Both the position numbers and the translations under genes were made by a program. A DNA stretch of 64,000 nucleotides, from the NCBI RefSeq assembly GCF_028369105.1, contig NZ_JAQNDO010000001.1, positions 3,465,001 through 3,529,000 on the forward strand, read 5' to 3'. The notes under the pieces are model-generated. The model was not told where the DNA came from. It was given only the letters and a program-made list of their open reading frames with translations, and ran no database searches. This document shows positions 52,142 to 61,254 of the stretch, piece by piece (within the stretch, counting starts at the first letter, position 1; each line of letters starts with the position of its first letter). Source of the stretch: Polyangium mundeleinium. GTDB taxonomy: Bacteria; Myxococcota_A; Polyangia; Polyangiales; Polyangiaceae.

Positions 52142-52147
52142 TAGTCT
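52142..52147 (+). promoter_or_regulatory. TANNNT -10-like element (TAGTCT)
   Basis: TAGTCT lies 12 nt before a GTG at 52160 and 21 nt before the ATG at 52169, so it fits either start of the next small gene. Confidence 0.3.
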
Positions 52148-52168
52148 ACGCGCCCGCAGGTGGACGGG

Positions 52169-52555
52169 ATGACTTCTACGACAATCGCGTGGATCGTGGG
52201 CATGACCCTCTTAATCGCCTTTTTCGTATGGGCGGTGAGGGATTTCGGCAAGTTCAACGCGAAGCGCGAGCGCGTCTTCCGCGAGGGCCTGCGCGGCGAG
52301 GGCACGATCGTCGGCGTGACGGACGGCCTCGCGCGCAGGGGGTATGATCGTGAGGTGGTGCTCACGCTCGACGTCGTCTTGCCGGGACGGCCTGTTTCCC
52401 GGGCGGAGGCGCGTGTCTTCGCGGGCCAGGTGAAGGCGCGCGAGCTCGTACCGGGGGCCCGCCTGCCCGTGCTCGTGGATCCGGTCGACGCTTCGCGCGT
52501 CGTGGTCGATCCGGCGACCGGGCTCGCGACTTCGGATCTTTCGCTTCCCCGCTGA
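52169..52555 (+). CDS. Small single-pass membrane protein (DUF3592-like)
   Basis: A 128-residue protein. The ATG at 52169 is chosen with AGGTGGA upstream; a GTG three codons earlier is the alternative. One N-terminal membrane helix (TIAWIVGMTLLIAFFVWAV) is followed by a small beta domain (GLRGEGTIVGVTDGLARRGY, VVLTLDVVLPGRPVSRAEAR, ARLPVLVDPVDASRVVVDP), the layout of DUF3592-type proteins. Function unknown. It lies 81 nt upstream of vgrG-2 and may or may not belong to that cassette. Confidence 0.72.
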   Translation: MTSTTIAWIVGMTLLIAFFVWAVRDFGKFNAKRERVFREGLRGEGTIVGVTDGLARRGYDREVVLTLDVVLPGRPVSRAEARVFAGQVKARELVPGARLPVLVDPVDASRVVVDPATGLATSDLSLPR

Positions 52556-52583
52556 ACGTCTCCCGCGCGCTCGCGCATTTGGA

Positions 52584-52589
52584 TATACT
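52584..52589 (+). promoter_or_regulatory. -10-like element TATACT before vgrG-2
   Basis: TATACT, 5 of 6 matches to TATAAT, ends 47 nt before the vgrG-2 ATG. It would give a leader of about 40 nt carrying a hairpin. Confidence 0.4.
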
Positions 52590-52599
52590 GACGCTCCTT

Positions 52600-52616
52600 G
52601 AAGCCCGCCGGGCTTC
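52600..52616 (+). promoter_or_regulatory. Hairpin in the vgrG-2 leader
   Basis: GAAGCCC-GCC-GGGCTTC is a perfect 7-bp stem with a 3-nt loop, 20 nt before the ATG and just before the AAGGA ribosome binding site. It has no U-tract, so a classical intrinsic terminator is unlikely. It could limit access to the ribosome binding site or stabilise the leader. Confidence 0.4.
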
Positions 52617-52636
52617 CTCGCTTGAAGGAACAAACC

Positions 52637-54985
52637 ATGTCCGACCTCATCACGTTCTCCTCGAGTGGCTTGCCGGATGACGTTCGCGTGGTGGGTTTCC
52701 GCGGACGGGAGTGGATCTCGAGGCCGTACCGATTCGAGATCTTCCTCGTGACGAAGGGCGAGGACGGCGAGGGCGTCGATCTCGGCGACGCCCTCGGCGC
52801 CAAGGCGCAGCTCGTGCTCGACCGCGCCGACGACCGGCTGCCCCCGTATGTGTTTGCGGGAATCCTCGCGGGGATCGAACTCCTGCACGAGACGGACGGG
52901 CAGGCGCTGCTGCGCGCGACGATGGTCCCGCGGCTATGGGAGCTCTCGCTCGCGCGGCACAGCCGGGTCTTCACGAACATGAGCATCCCGGAGATCCTGC
53001 AAGCGGTGCTGGAGGAGCACGGCATCTCGGGCGACGCGCTGGAGCTGCGGCTCGGCAGCTACGAGAAAGAGGCGCACGTCTGTCAGTATCGCGAGACGGA
53101 CCTCGATTTCGTCTCGCGGTGGATGGAGCGCGAAGGCATTTATTATTTCTTCGCGCACGAAGAGGGCGGCGAGAAGCTCGTGCTCTGCGACAACATGGCC
53201 TACGAGGACGAGCCGATCGGGGTGCCCATCCGGTATTACCCGCAGACCGGCGCGGACGGGAGCGCGCGCGCCTCGTTCCGGTCGTTTCGCAGCGCCCACG
53301 TCTCGCTGCCCGCCTCCGTGAAGCTCACGGATTACGAATACACGAAACCCGGCCTCGACGTCTCGGGCAAGGCCACGATCTCGCAGCAAGGATCGGCCGA
53401 GGTCGTCCAGTACGGCGACCGGTTCTTCACGCCCGCGGCCGGCGCGCGTCTCGCCAAGCTGCGCGCAGAGGAGTCCAAGGCGCGGCAGATCGTGTTCCAG
53501 GCGGCGGGGACCCGCACGCACCTCCACGTGGGCAAGGCGTTCGAGCTGGAGGATCATCCGCGCGCCAAATTCAATGACCGGTACCTCGCGATCGAGGTGT
53601 CGCACCACGCCAACCAGGCGGCGGGCCTCTCGCATTTCCGGAAGCTCATCGATCTCCCGTACGACGAGGTGTATTTCGTCGATGTCCTCGCGATCCCGGC
53701 AAGCGTCCAGTTCCGGGCGGAGTCGCGCGTGCCCTGGCCGCGCATCCACGGCTTCGAGAACGGCGTCGTCGACGGCGCGGCGGAGAGCGAGTACGCGCAG
53801 ATCGACGATATGGGGCGGTACAACATCAAGCTCCATTTCGACGAAGGCACGAACAAGGACGGCAAGGCGTCGACGTACGTGCGCATGATGCAGCCCCACG
53901 GCGGCGGCATCGAGGGATTTCACTTTCCGCTGCGGAAGGGCACCGAGGTCATCGTGAGCTTCCTGGGCGGTGATCCCGACCGCCCCGTCATCTCGGGCGT
54001 CGTGCCCAATGCGCTCACGCCGAGCCCGGTCACGAGCGGCAATCACACGAAAAACGTCATCCAGACGGGCGGGCGCAATCGCTGGGAGCTCGAGGACAAG
54101 GCGGGCCAGCAGCGCATCACGATGTCGACGCCCTACGCGAACACGTACATCCGCATGGGCTCGCCGAACAATGACCACGAGATGATCCTGAAGACGGATC
54201 AGCGTGGTCTCTGGCACACGTGTCAATCGACGGATCACATCGTCGGCACGTGGCAGAACATCGAGGTCGGCACGTACCAGACGGAGTCGATTGGTACGTA
54301 CTACCAGATGCAGGTGGGCGGTTACAAGGAAGAGAGCGTCACCGGATACGTCAAGGAGACGTACGGCTCGACGAAGGACGAGAACGTGACCGGGAAGGTC
54401 ACCGAGACATGGCCTGAGCAGGAGACGACGGTCTCGGGGCTCCGCAAGCAGCACGTGGGAACGCTCGACGTGGACGTCGACAACGATTCCACGCTCGACA
54501 TCGGCGGCAACCAGACGATCAACGTGACGGGCGACCGCACGCTGAACGTGACGGGCAATCGCAATGACGTGGTCGTGGGCAACGTGACGGTGAACGTCAC
54601 GCAGAACTACACGCAGAACGTCACGTCGAACATGAACGTCCTCGTGCTCGCGAGCCGCACGGAGACGGTCGCGGGCGAGGACAAGAGCATCTTCGGCGGG
54701 CCCGAGGCGAAGATCACGATGGGCCCGACCCTCGATTACGTGCTCCTGAACAAGAACGAGGGCGTCATCGGGTTGCATACCGAGACGAACGTGGGCGCCA
54801 AGATCGAGGTCTTCGTCGGCGCGAAGGTCGCCTTGCTCGCCGCGGCGAACTTCGAGATCGGGGCGTCGATCACCTTCGACGCGGTCCCCTTCAAGTGCAA
54901 GGCGGTCCAGACGAAGGCCGAGGCCATCATGAACTGGGTCGGCTGCAATGCGATCAACATCCTCTCCGGGATGAAGATCATCTGA
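52637..54985 (+). CDS. vgrG: Type VI secretion spike protein VgrG (cassette 2)
   Basis: A 782-residue VgrG paralogous to the one at 24606 over its whole length. ATG at 52637 with AAGGA 8 nt upstream. Hub domain about 1-355 (RGREWISRPYRFEIFLVTK, RVFTNMSIPEILQAVLEEHG, CQYRETDLDFVSRWMEREGI); OB-fold about 360-460 (VPWPRIHGFENGVVDG, GRYNIKLHFDEGT, MMQPHGG, SFLGGDPDRPVISG); beta-helix about 470-690 with regular T/V/N-rich strands (GNQTINVTGDRTLNVTGN). The last 90 residues again form a hydrophobic extension (GAKVALLAAANFEIGASITF), not a known toxin. First gene of cassette 2. Confidence 0.95.
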   Translation: MSDLITFSSSGLPDDVRVVGFRGREWISRPYRFEIFLVTKGEDGEGVDLGDALGAKAQLVLDRADDRLPPYVFAGILAGIELLHETDGQALLRATMVPRLWELSLARHSRVFTNMSIPEILQAVLEEHGISGDALELRLGSYEKEAHVCQYRETDLDFVSRWMEREGIYYFFAHEEGGEKLVLCDNMAYEDEPIGVPIRYYPQTGADGSARASFRSFRSAHVSLPASVKLTDYEYTKPGLDVSGKATISQQGSAEVVQYGDRFFTPAAGARLAKLRAEESKARQIVFQAAGTRTHLHVGKAFELEDHPRAKFNDRYLAIEVSHHANQAAGLSHFRKLIDLPYDEVYFVDVLAIPASVQFRAESRVPWPRIHGFENGVVDGAAESEYAQIDDMGRYNIKLHFDEGTNKDGKASTYVRMMQPHGGGIEGFHFPLRKGTEVIVSFLGGDPDRPVISGVVPNALTPSPVTSGNHTKNVIQTGGRNRWELEDKAGQQRITMSTPYANTYIRMGSPNNDHEMILKTDQRGLWHTCQSTDHIVGTWQNIEVGTYQTESIGTYYQMQVGGYKEESVTGYVKETYGSTKDENVTGKVTETWPEQETTVSGLRKQHVGTLDVDVDNDSTLDIGGNQTINVTGDRTLNVTGNRNDVVVGNVTVNVTQNYTQNVTSNMNVLVLASRTETVAGEDKSIFGGPEAKITMGPTLDYVLLNKNEGVIGLHTETNVGAKIEVFVGAKVALLAAANFEIGASITFDAVPFKCKAVQTKAEAIMNWVGCNAINILSGMKII

Positions 54986-55013
54986 GCGCGGATCCGCTCG
55001 TGCGAGGTCGCCC

Positions 55014-57695
55014 TTGAAGATCGTCAAACCGCAGCGTCTCGGCCTGCTGACGCATACGTTCGAGAATGACGGGCAGTCGTTTTTCGTGCTCACGGCGATG
55101 GCGTATTTCGCCTTCGACGCGCCGAACAAGCTGCTGCACGAGGTCGCGCTCTGGACGATGATCCCCGAGGAGCTCGGCGCGGATACGCCCTTCGACACGG
55201 GGATGACGAAGACACGCGGCGAGGTGGTCGTGACGGGCAAGGCCCACGCGCCCGCCGGCGCGAAGGTCCCGGCGCGGGCCGTGAAGCTGCGCGTCTTGCG
55301 CGGCGAGCGCGCGCTCGTCGACAAGGAGCTCTACGTCATCGGTGACCGGCGCTGGGAGCTCGGGGGGCCCACGGCGCCCGAGCCGTTCAGCGAGATGCCC
55401 GTCACCTGGGATCGCGCCTTCGGCGGCGCCGGATTCGAGTGGAATCCGATCGGCAAGGGGTTTGCCCCGACAGAGGCGAACGGAAAGCAGGTGCACCTGC
55501 TGCCGAACCTGGAGGACCCGAAGCGCCTCGTCACGAAAAAGGGCGACCGTCCCCAGCCCGTCGGTTTGGGTCCCGTCGACCAGACCTGGCCGCAGCGAAT
55601 GCGCAAGGCAGGCACGTACGACGCGGAGTGGCTCGAGACGCGCTTCCCGGGCGTGGCGGCCGATATCGACTGGACGTTTTACAACGTGGCGCCCGAGGAT
55701 CAGCAGATCGAGAAGTATTTCACGGGGAGCGAGGTCTTCGAGGTGCACGGGATGCACCCGGAGCGCCCGACGTCCAGCGTGCGCCTCCCCGAGCTGCGCG
55801 CCCGGCTTTTCATCGTGCAGCGGACGAAGGACGGCGAGGAGCTGCGCGAGGCCGCGTCGCGGATCGATACGGTGTGGCTTTTCCCGAACAAGGAGCGTGG
55901 CGTCGCCATTTTCCGCGGGGTGCTCGAGATCGCGGAGGACGACGCGGCTGACGTGCTGCACGTCATTGCGGCCTTCGAGCGCCCCGGCGAGGTGCGGCCC
56001 ACGTCGCATTACCTCTCCGTGCTGGAGAAGCGGAAGGACAAGAAGCGCGGGGCCATGCACGCGCTCGTCGACGCGGACCTCATGCCGGTGCCGCCGGAGG
56101 GCGAGGAGGCCCCCTCCGACGAGGATTGGAACGACATGGTCGCGGTCGCGAGGACCGAGGGCCTGATGCAGAAGCGGCTCGAAGCGCGGGCCGACAAGCA
56201 GATCGCGGCGGCGCGCGCGGAGATCGTCGCCGCGGGGCTCGACCCGTCGGCGCTCGACGCGGAGGTCGCGAAGAAGCGCGAGCCACCGCCAAAGGACGTG
56301 AACGAGCTCGTCGCGGTCTTCGATCGCGCGGAGAAGGAGGCGGAGGAGGCCCGCAAACAAGCGGAGACGTCGCTCGCCGAGCTCGAGGCCGAGGCGCGGC
56401 AGGCGCTCGGCACCCTCGGGGTCGATTACGAGGCGGCGGTCCGGAAGTCGAAGGAGAAGGGCGGAGGGCCTCCGAAGTTTTCCGCGGAGAAAGAGCTCGA
56501 CGGGCTACGCGCAATGGTCGAGCTCGGCAAGAACGCGGGCACCCCGCTGAAGGACGCCGAGGCGAAGCTCGCGAGCCCAGAGTTCGTCGCGGCGCTGCAC
56601 GAGACGGAGCGGCGGCTTTTCGAGGCGTACCGGCGTTACACCCACCTCTTCCCGCCGGCCAGCGGGCAAGACGAGGAGGGGAACCGGGCGCTCCGCGCGG
56701 CACTCGAAGAGGCGCGCGCCAAGGGGGAGAGTTTGGCGGGGCGTGATTTCACGGGCGCCGATCTCTCGGGGATCGACCTCTCGGGGATGAACCTGCACCG
56801 AGCATTGCTGGAGAAGGTGAACCTCGCGGGCGCGAATCTGAGCGGCGCGGACCTCACGGACGCGACGCTGGCGCGGGCGACGCTCGACGGGGCGAACCTC
56901 TCGGGCGCGAAGCTCCGCGGCGCGAACCTCGGCCAGGCGCGGCTGCGGGAGACGCGGCTCGACGGCGGGATCGATTTCACGGGCGCCGTCTTCTACCAGG
57001 CCGACCTCGGCGGCGCGAAGCTCCGCGGCGCGTCGCTCGTCTCGGCGCAGTTGCTCGAGACGAAGCTCGACGGCGTCGACTTCGGCGGGGCGAAGATCGA
57101 CAAGGCGTTGTTCCTGAAATCGAGCCTCGCAGGCGCGAGTTTTACGAATGCGTCGCTCGTCGAAGCGATTTTCCTGGAGGTCGGGCTCGACGGGGCGAAG
57201 TTCGCCGCGGCGACGCTGACGGACGCGACGTTCGTGAAGGCAAAGGGGCAAGGCGTCTCGTTCGCGGGCGCGAGCCTCCAGGGAGCGCGGATCGTGCTCG
57301 AATGCGCATTTCCACAGGCCGATTTCCGCGGGGCGCGGTTCCGGCGCACGTGCATGCGCGGCGTGGCCTTCCCGGGGGCCGATTTCACGGGCGCCGAGAT
57401 GCCGGAGGTCGATCTCTCCGAGTGTGATCTCTCGGGCGCGAAGATGCGCGGCGTGCAGGCGGACGGGAGCCTGTTCATCCGGACCGATCTCTCGAATGCG
57501 GACCTCGTGGCCGCGACCATGAAGATGGCGATCCTGCAGAAAGCGAAGCTCCACGGCACGGATCTCCGGGGCGCGAACCTGTTCCGGAGCGATATGGCCA
57601 AGGTCAAGCTCGACGCGAAGACGAACGTGAAGGACGCCCTCGTCACGCAGGCCCGCGTGATCCCCGAGCGGCGCAAACGGGAGGGGACGTCGTGA
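55014..57695 (+). CDS. DUF2169 adaptor domain fused to a pentapeptide-repeat beta-helix (cassette 2)
   Basis: An 893-residue paralogue of the protein at 27003, from a TTG at 55014 (KIVKPQRLGLLTHTFENDG) with GAGGT upstream. DUF2169 about 1-340 (YVIGDRRWELGGP, MPVTWDRAFGGAGFEWNPIG, PQPVGLGPVDQTWPQRM). The charged coiled-coil linker about 370-560 again contains GPPKFSAEKE. Pentapeptide repeats run from about 577 to 885 (RDFTGADLSGIDLSGMNL, ANLSGADLTDATLARATL). Conservation of linker and repeat length between the two cassettes argues for a defined structural job rather than random duplication. Confidence 0.9.
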   Translation: MKIVKPQRLGLLTHTFENDGQSFFVLTAMAYFAFDAPNKLLHEVALWTMIPEELGADTPFDTGMTKTRGEVVVTGKAHAPAGAKVPARAVKLRVLRGERALVDKELYVIGDRRWELGGPTAPEPFSEMPVTWDRAFGGAGFEWNPIGKGFAPTEANGKQVHLLPNLEDPKRLVTKKGDRPQPVGLGPVDQTWPQRMRKAGTYDAEWLETRFPGVAADIDWTFYNVAPEDQQIEKYFTGSEVFEVHGMHPERPTSSVRLPELRARLFIVQRTKDGEELREAASRIDTVWLFPNKERGVAIFRGVLEIAEDDAADVLHVIAAFERPGEVRPTSHYLSVLEKRKDKKRGAMHALVDADLMPVPPEGEEAPSDEDWNDMVAVARTEGLMQKRLEARADKQIAAARAEIVAAGLDPSALDAEVAKKREPPPKDVNELVAVFDRAEKEAEEARKQAETSLAELEAEARQALGTLGVDYEAAVRKSKEKGGGPPKFSAEKELDGLRAMVELGKNAGTPLKDAEAKLASPEFVAALHETERRLFEAYRRYTHLFPPASGQDEEGNRALRAALEEARAKGESLAGRDFTGADLSGIDLSGMNLHRALLEKVNLAGANLSGADLTDATLARATLDGANLSGAKLRGANLGQARLRETRLDGGIDFTGAVFYQADLGGAKLRGASLVSAQLLETKLDGVDFGGAKIDKALFLKSSLAGASFTNASLVEAIFLEVGLDGAKFAAATLTDATFVKAKGQGVSFAGASLQGARIVLECAFPQADFRGARFRRTCMRGVAFPGADFTGAEMPEVDLSECDLSGAKMRGVQADGSLFIRTDLSNADLVAATMKMAILQKAKLHGTDLRGANLFRSDMAKVKLDAKTNVKDALVTQARVIPERRKREGTS

Positions 57696-58747
57696 ACCGC
57701 GAGGAACTTTTGCGCCGCATCGAGGGCGAGGACGTCATCGAGAAGGTTTGGCTCTCCGGGGAAGACCTCTCCGGGATCGACCTCTCCGGCGCCATTTTCG
57801 AGAACGTGAAATTCGTCGGGACGAACCTGTCCGGCGCGAACCTGAAGGAGGCCGCGTTCCTCGGCTGCGATTTCGGGAACGCGAACCTCGGGTCGGCGGC
57901 GATGCGGCACGCGATCTTCAACGAGTGCGAGCTGCCGGCGGCGAAGCTCGACGGGGCGGATCTCGCGGCGACGAAGTTCAATGCGTCGAACCTGGAGGAG
58001 GCCTCGCTGCGCGGGGCGAAGCTCGTCGCGACCATGTTCGTGGACGGCAAGCTCGACGACGCATCGTTCGCGGGCGCGACGCTCGACAAGGCGAACATCC
58101 TGAGCACGAGCACGCAGCGCATCTCGCTCGAAGGCGCGGTCCTCGAGCGCGCGAACGTGCTGCATTGTGATCTCTCGAAGGCGAAGCTCGAGGGCGCGCG
58201 TTTTCACATGGCGGTCCTCATCGGCTGCGACCTGTCCGGACAATCGCTCGCGGGGCTCGACCTCGCGAAGACGCAGTTCATGGACGCGAACCTCAAGCGC
58301 GCCGATCTCTCCAAGGCGCGGTGCAACAACTGCAATTTCAAGGGCGCGAACCTCGAAGAGGCGAAGCTCGACGGGGCGCGCCTCGAACAGGCGCTCTTCG
58401 CGGAGGCAAAGATGGTGAAGGCGAGCCTGCGCGGGGCGAACCTGAGCCAGGCGATGCTCGTCGACCTCGACGCGCCCGGCGCCGATTTCCGGGACGTGAA
58501 GGCGCAGATGTCGGTCTGGCAGAAGTCGCGCCTCGTGGGCGCGACGTTCCAGGGCGCCGAGCTCCATTACGCTGATTTTTCGTACGCCGACGTGAGCGCC
58601 GCCGCGTTCCAGGGCGCCACGTTGTTCCGGGCGCGCTTCCACCGCGTGAAGGAGGAAGCGACGACGTTCGGGCCGAGCCGCGCCGTCGCGCTCGGCGACG
58701 ACGTCGAGCTCGCGAAGGCCGAGGATTACAAGTCGTCTCATCGATGA
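57692..58747 (+). CDS. Pentapeptide-repeat protein (cassette 2)
   Basis: A 351-residue paralogue of the protein at 29648, with almost the same length. The GTG overlaps the previous stop (GTGA). It opens NREELLRRIEGEDVIEKVWL and is then pentapeptide repeats to about residue 310 (EDLSGIDLSGAIFENV, ANLKEAAFLGCDF, ADLSKARCNNCNF), ending with the same cap as its paralogue (RVKEEATTFGPSRAVALGDD). A DNA-gyrase-mimic role as in Qnr proteins is possible for any pentapeptide protein but is not favoured by this context. Confidence 0.9.
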   Translation: MNREELLRRIEGEDVIEKVWLSGEDLSGIDLSGAIFENVKFVGTNLSGANLKEAAFLGCDFGNANLGSAAMRHAIFNECELPAAKLDGADLAATKFNASNLEEASLRGAKLVATMFVDGKLDDASFAGATLDKANILSTSTQRISLEGAVLERANVLHCDLSKAKLEGARFHMAVLIGCDLSGQSLAGLDLAKTQFMDANLKRADLSKARCNNCNFKGANLEEAKLDGARLEQALFAEAKMVKASLRGANLSQAMLVDLDAPGADFRDVKAQMSVWQKSRLVGATFQGAELHYADFSYADVSAAAFQGATLFRARFHRVKEEATTFGPSRAVALGDDVELAKAEDYKSSHR

Positions 58748-58763
58748 TCGGAGAGCGAGAGCC

Positions 58764-59417
58764 ATGCGAAACCTAGCGACGAAACAGAGACCCTCGGACC
58801 TGGCGACGGAGCTCGCGGGCGAAGTCCTCCGCGTGGAAGGTGCCGTCTTTTTCGTGCGGGCCGACGGCGCCGTGCACGAGGCGCGGCGGGCGGCGAGCTG
58901 CCTGCTCGAACCGGTGGTGGGGGATCGGGTGCTGCTCGCGGCGATCGGCGACGGATCGTCCTACGTGCTCGCCGTGCTCGAACGCGCGGAGGGCGCATCC
59001 GCGACGCTCTCGGTCGAGGGGGATTGCGCGCTGCGGCTGCCGAACGGGCGGCTCTCGGTGACGACCGCGAAGGGCGTCGGGGTCGTCTCCGCGGGGGACA
59101 TCTCCATGGTCGCGCCCGCCGTCGAGGTGAAAGCGGCGGAGGGCACGTTTGGCCTCGGCCGCTTGACCGTCGTCGGCAAGGAGCTGCTCGCCGAGATCGC
59201 GTCCGCGAAGACCAAGGTCGGCGCGCTCGACGTCGTGGCGGAGCGGGTGATGCAGCAGGTGAAGCGCGCCTACCGGTTCGTCGAGGAAATGGATCAGCTC
59301 CGGGCGAAGCGGGTCGATTACACGGCCGAGAAGAGCATGCACCTCCACGGCGAGAACACGCTGATGACGGCCGACGGGCTGGTCAAGCTCGACGGCGAGC
59401 ACATTCACATGGGTTAA
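58764..59417 (+). CDS. DUF3540 domain protein (cassette 2)
   Basis: A 217-residue paralogue of the protein at 30753, with identical length. ATG at 58764 with GGAGAG upstream. Shared features: ARRAASCLLEPVVGDRVLLA, SYVLAVLERAEGASATL, strand-rich middle (RLSVTTAKGVGVVSAGDISM), a helix AERVMQQVKRAYRFVEEMDQ, and the ending LDGEHIHMG. Presumed component of the spike assembly, between the pentapeptide gene and the PAAR-like tip gene. Confidence 0.88.
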   Translation: MRNLATKQRPSDLATELAGEVLRVEGAVFFVRADGAVHEARRAASCLLEPVVGDRVLLAAIGDGSSYVLAVLERAEGASATLSVEGDCALRLPNGRLSVTTAKGVGVVSAGDISMVAPAVEVKAAEGTFGLGRLTVVGKELLAEIASAKTKVGALDVVAERVMQQVKRAYRFVEEMDQLRAKRVDYTAEKSMHLHGENTLMTADGLVKLDGEHIHMG

Positions 59418-59428
59418 GGGGACCTGCC

Positions 59429-59821
59429 ATGTTCGCGAATACGCAGATGATGGGAATGGACCTCGGCTTTCCGGACGTGTGCCTCACGCCCACGCCCGCG
59501 CCCGTGCCCATTCCTTATCCCAACATCCAGATGGGGCCGATGACCGTCCCCGCGGCCTACCATTGCCTGATGATGTGCGCGCCTGCGCACAACATGTTCT
59601 CGACCGGGGTGATGAGCATGGGCGATACGCCGGGCATCGCGCTCGGCGTCGCGAGCGGAATGGTGATGGGGCCGCGCCGCCACGTGACGGGCGCGTTCAC
59701 GTGCCTCGTCGGCGGAGCGCCCGTCACGCGCATGACGAGCGCGGCGATCCAGAACAACACGAATTGCCCAGGGATGAGGATCGTGCCGAGCCAGGTGCAG
59801 GTGCTCGTCCTCTCTCCGTGA
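59429..59821 (+). CDS. DUF4150 PAAR-like spike tip protein (cassette 2)
   Basis: A 130-residue paralogue of the protein at 31437. ATG at 59429 after AAGGGGAC. Shared motifs: LGFPDVCLTPTPAPVPIPYP, MGDTPGIALGVASGMVMG, ITRMTS-like VTRMTSAAIQNNTNCPG. No effector domain is attached. The stop codon overlaps the start of the next gene. Confidence 0.92.
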   Translation: MFANTQMMGMDLGFPDVCLTPTPAPVPIPYPNIQMGPMTVPAAYHCLMMCAPAHNMFSTGVMSMGDTPGIALGVASGMVMGPRRHVTGAFTCLVGGAPVTRMTSAAIQNNTNCPGMRIVPSQVQVLVLSP

Positions 59822-60567
59822 AACGCGTGGCGCGTCCCTACACCGTCCGTATCGCATCCCCCGCGCGCGCTCGCCGAGCAGGAACGACGGCCCTCGCCGG
59901 ACTCGCGGCGGCCGCCGTATGCGTGAGCTTCGTGGTGCCGGCGCGGGCCGAGCTCCCCGGCGTCGAAGATCGCCGGTATGGCCTCGGCAGCGTGAACATG
60001 TTCCTGCGGTACGCGCAGGTCCGCGACCCCGAGGCCGCGCGGGATCTGTCGGGCCTGTTCATGGGCGGGCTCTCCGCGCGTGCCTTGTATGGCAAGCGGC
60101 TCGCCTATGCGTTTGGCCTGGGGCTCGAGCTCGGCGCGGGCGGGGCGCCGGGCTTTGGCTTCGGGTTCGAGTTGTATCCAGCCGGCGTCGCGGTCGCGAT
60201 CGGGCCGTCGGGGTATTTCGGGATTTTCACCGGCATCGGCGTGAACGGCGTGACGGCGCGCGTGCCCATGACGCTCGTGCTCCCGACCGAAATCCGGCTG
60301 GAGCTCGACGTCACGGAGCGCGCGCGGCTCGGCGCGCTCTTCGCGGTGAACTGGACCCCGGCGGATGACGTGCGGCAAACCCGCGCGGGGATGAGCCCGT
60401 TCGTCGACGAGACCACGATGGCCCTCACGGCGCGGTTCGGCAAGACGTTCGAGAAATACGGCACGCTGATGGGCCGCGGGTATTTCTTTCGCCTGGAGCG
60501 GCGCGAGCTGATGCGGACCGTGTTCCTCGGGTTCACATTCGGCTGGGAGCTCGACGCGGCGAAATGA
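59818..60567 (+). CDS. Secreted or outer-membrane protein at the end of cassette 2
   Basis: A 249-residue protein. GTG at 59818 overlaps the DUF4150 stop (GTGA), so it is coupled to the cassette. A signal peptide (TTALAGLAAAAVCVSFVV, PARA-E) is followed by Gly/aromatic-rich alternating strands (RLAYAFGLGLELGAGGAPGF, GPSGYFGIFTGIGVNGVTAR, FLGFTFGWELD at the end). The terminal aromatic-containing strand suggests an outer-membrane beta-barrel. It is unlike anything in cassette 1. It could protect against, or assist, the cassette's effector (inference). Confidence 0.75.
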   Translation: MKRVARPYTVRIASPARARRAGTTALAGLAAAAVCVSFVVPARAELPGVEDRRYGLGSVNMFLRYAQVRDPEAARDLSGLFMGGLSARALYGKRLAYAFGLGLELGAGGAPGFGFGFELYPAGVAVAIGPSGYFGIFTGIGVNGVTARVPMTLVLPTEIRLELDVTERARLGALFAVNWTPADDVRQTRAGMSPFVDETTMALTARFGKTFEKYGTLMGRGYFFRLERRELMRTVFLGFTFGWELDAAK

Positions 60568-61254
60568 TCAGCGATCGTCGAAGCCGAGCCGGCCCGGGTT
60601 GACCGGCAAGATCAACGCCGGCGGCCACCAATCCACGCCGATCGTCAATCCCAGGATGTGCAGCTCCACGCCCTCCCGCAGGCCGAGCTTCACGCCGGCG
60701 ATCCACGTCTCGACCTGCAGGCCCGTGCCGCCGCTCGTTTGCGAGATCCCGATCGGCCCCCGATAATCCTTGCCGATGGCCGTCGACGGCAGGTCGACCG
60801 GGATCTTGCAGCGCCGGAGCATCTGATCCACGTAGGTATTGCTGTTCGGGCCGGGGATCGGCCAGTAATCGGGGTGCTCCTCGTTGTACCGCGGCGTCTC
60901 CTCGTCGAGGCATTCGACGATCTTCCGGATCGAGATTCGATCCCCCTCGACGAGCCCGTGCAGCGCCACGTCCCCCTCGCCGAAGTACTCCAGCGGCTGC
61001 GACGTCGGTTCCTTGAAGGCCCGCGAAAGCAGCTCGTACCGGAGCAGCGTGCCCTGGTCCGCGACGTTCGCCACGATCCACGCGTGCCGCGCCACCATCG
61101 TGATCGGCTCGGGCATCTCGCCGCTGAGCACGGCGACGTAAGGCTTGTCCGCGGCGGGCAAGGTGGTCGGGCGCCGCAAGACGACACAACCCGCGCTCGA
61201 CGTGAGCGCGGCCGCGGCGAGCGCGACGTGGGCGAGGAGGCCGGCTTTGTTCAC
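60568..61254 (-). CDS. DUF3750-type lipoprotein
   Basis: A 228-residue protein from a GTG at 61254 overlapping the thiM stop codon (GTGA). Signal peptide with lipobox TSSAGC. The body matches DUF3750 in its hallmark PGPNSNTYVDQMLRRC with a Cys downstream, plus TMVARHAWIVAN and LPSTAIGKDYRGPIG. The biochemical role of the family is not known to me. Convergent with cassette 2, with no gap between stop codons. Confidence 0.82.
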   Translation of the reverse strand: MNKAGLLAHVALAAAALTSSAGCVVLRRPTTLPAADKPYVAVLSGEMPEPITMVARHAWIVANVADQGTLLRYELLSRAFKEPTSQPLEYFGEGDVALHGLVEGDRISIRKIVECLDEETPRYNEEHPDYWPIPGPNSNTYVDQMLRRCKIPVDLPSTAIGKDYRGPIGISQTSGGTGLQVETWIAGVKLGLREGVELHILGLTIGVDWWPPALILPVNPGRLGFDDR

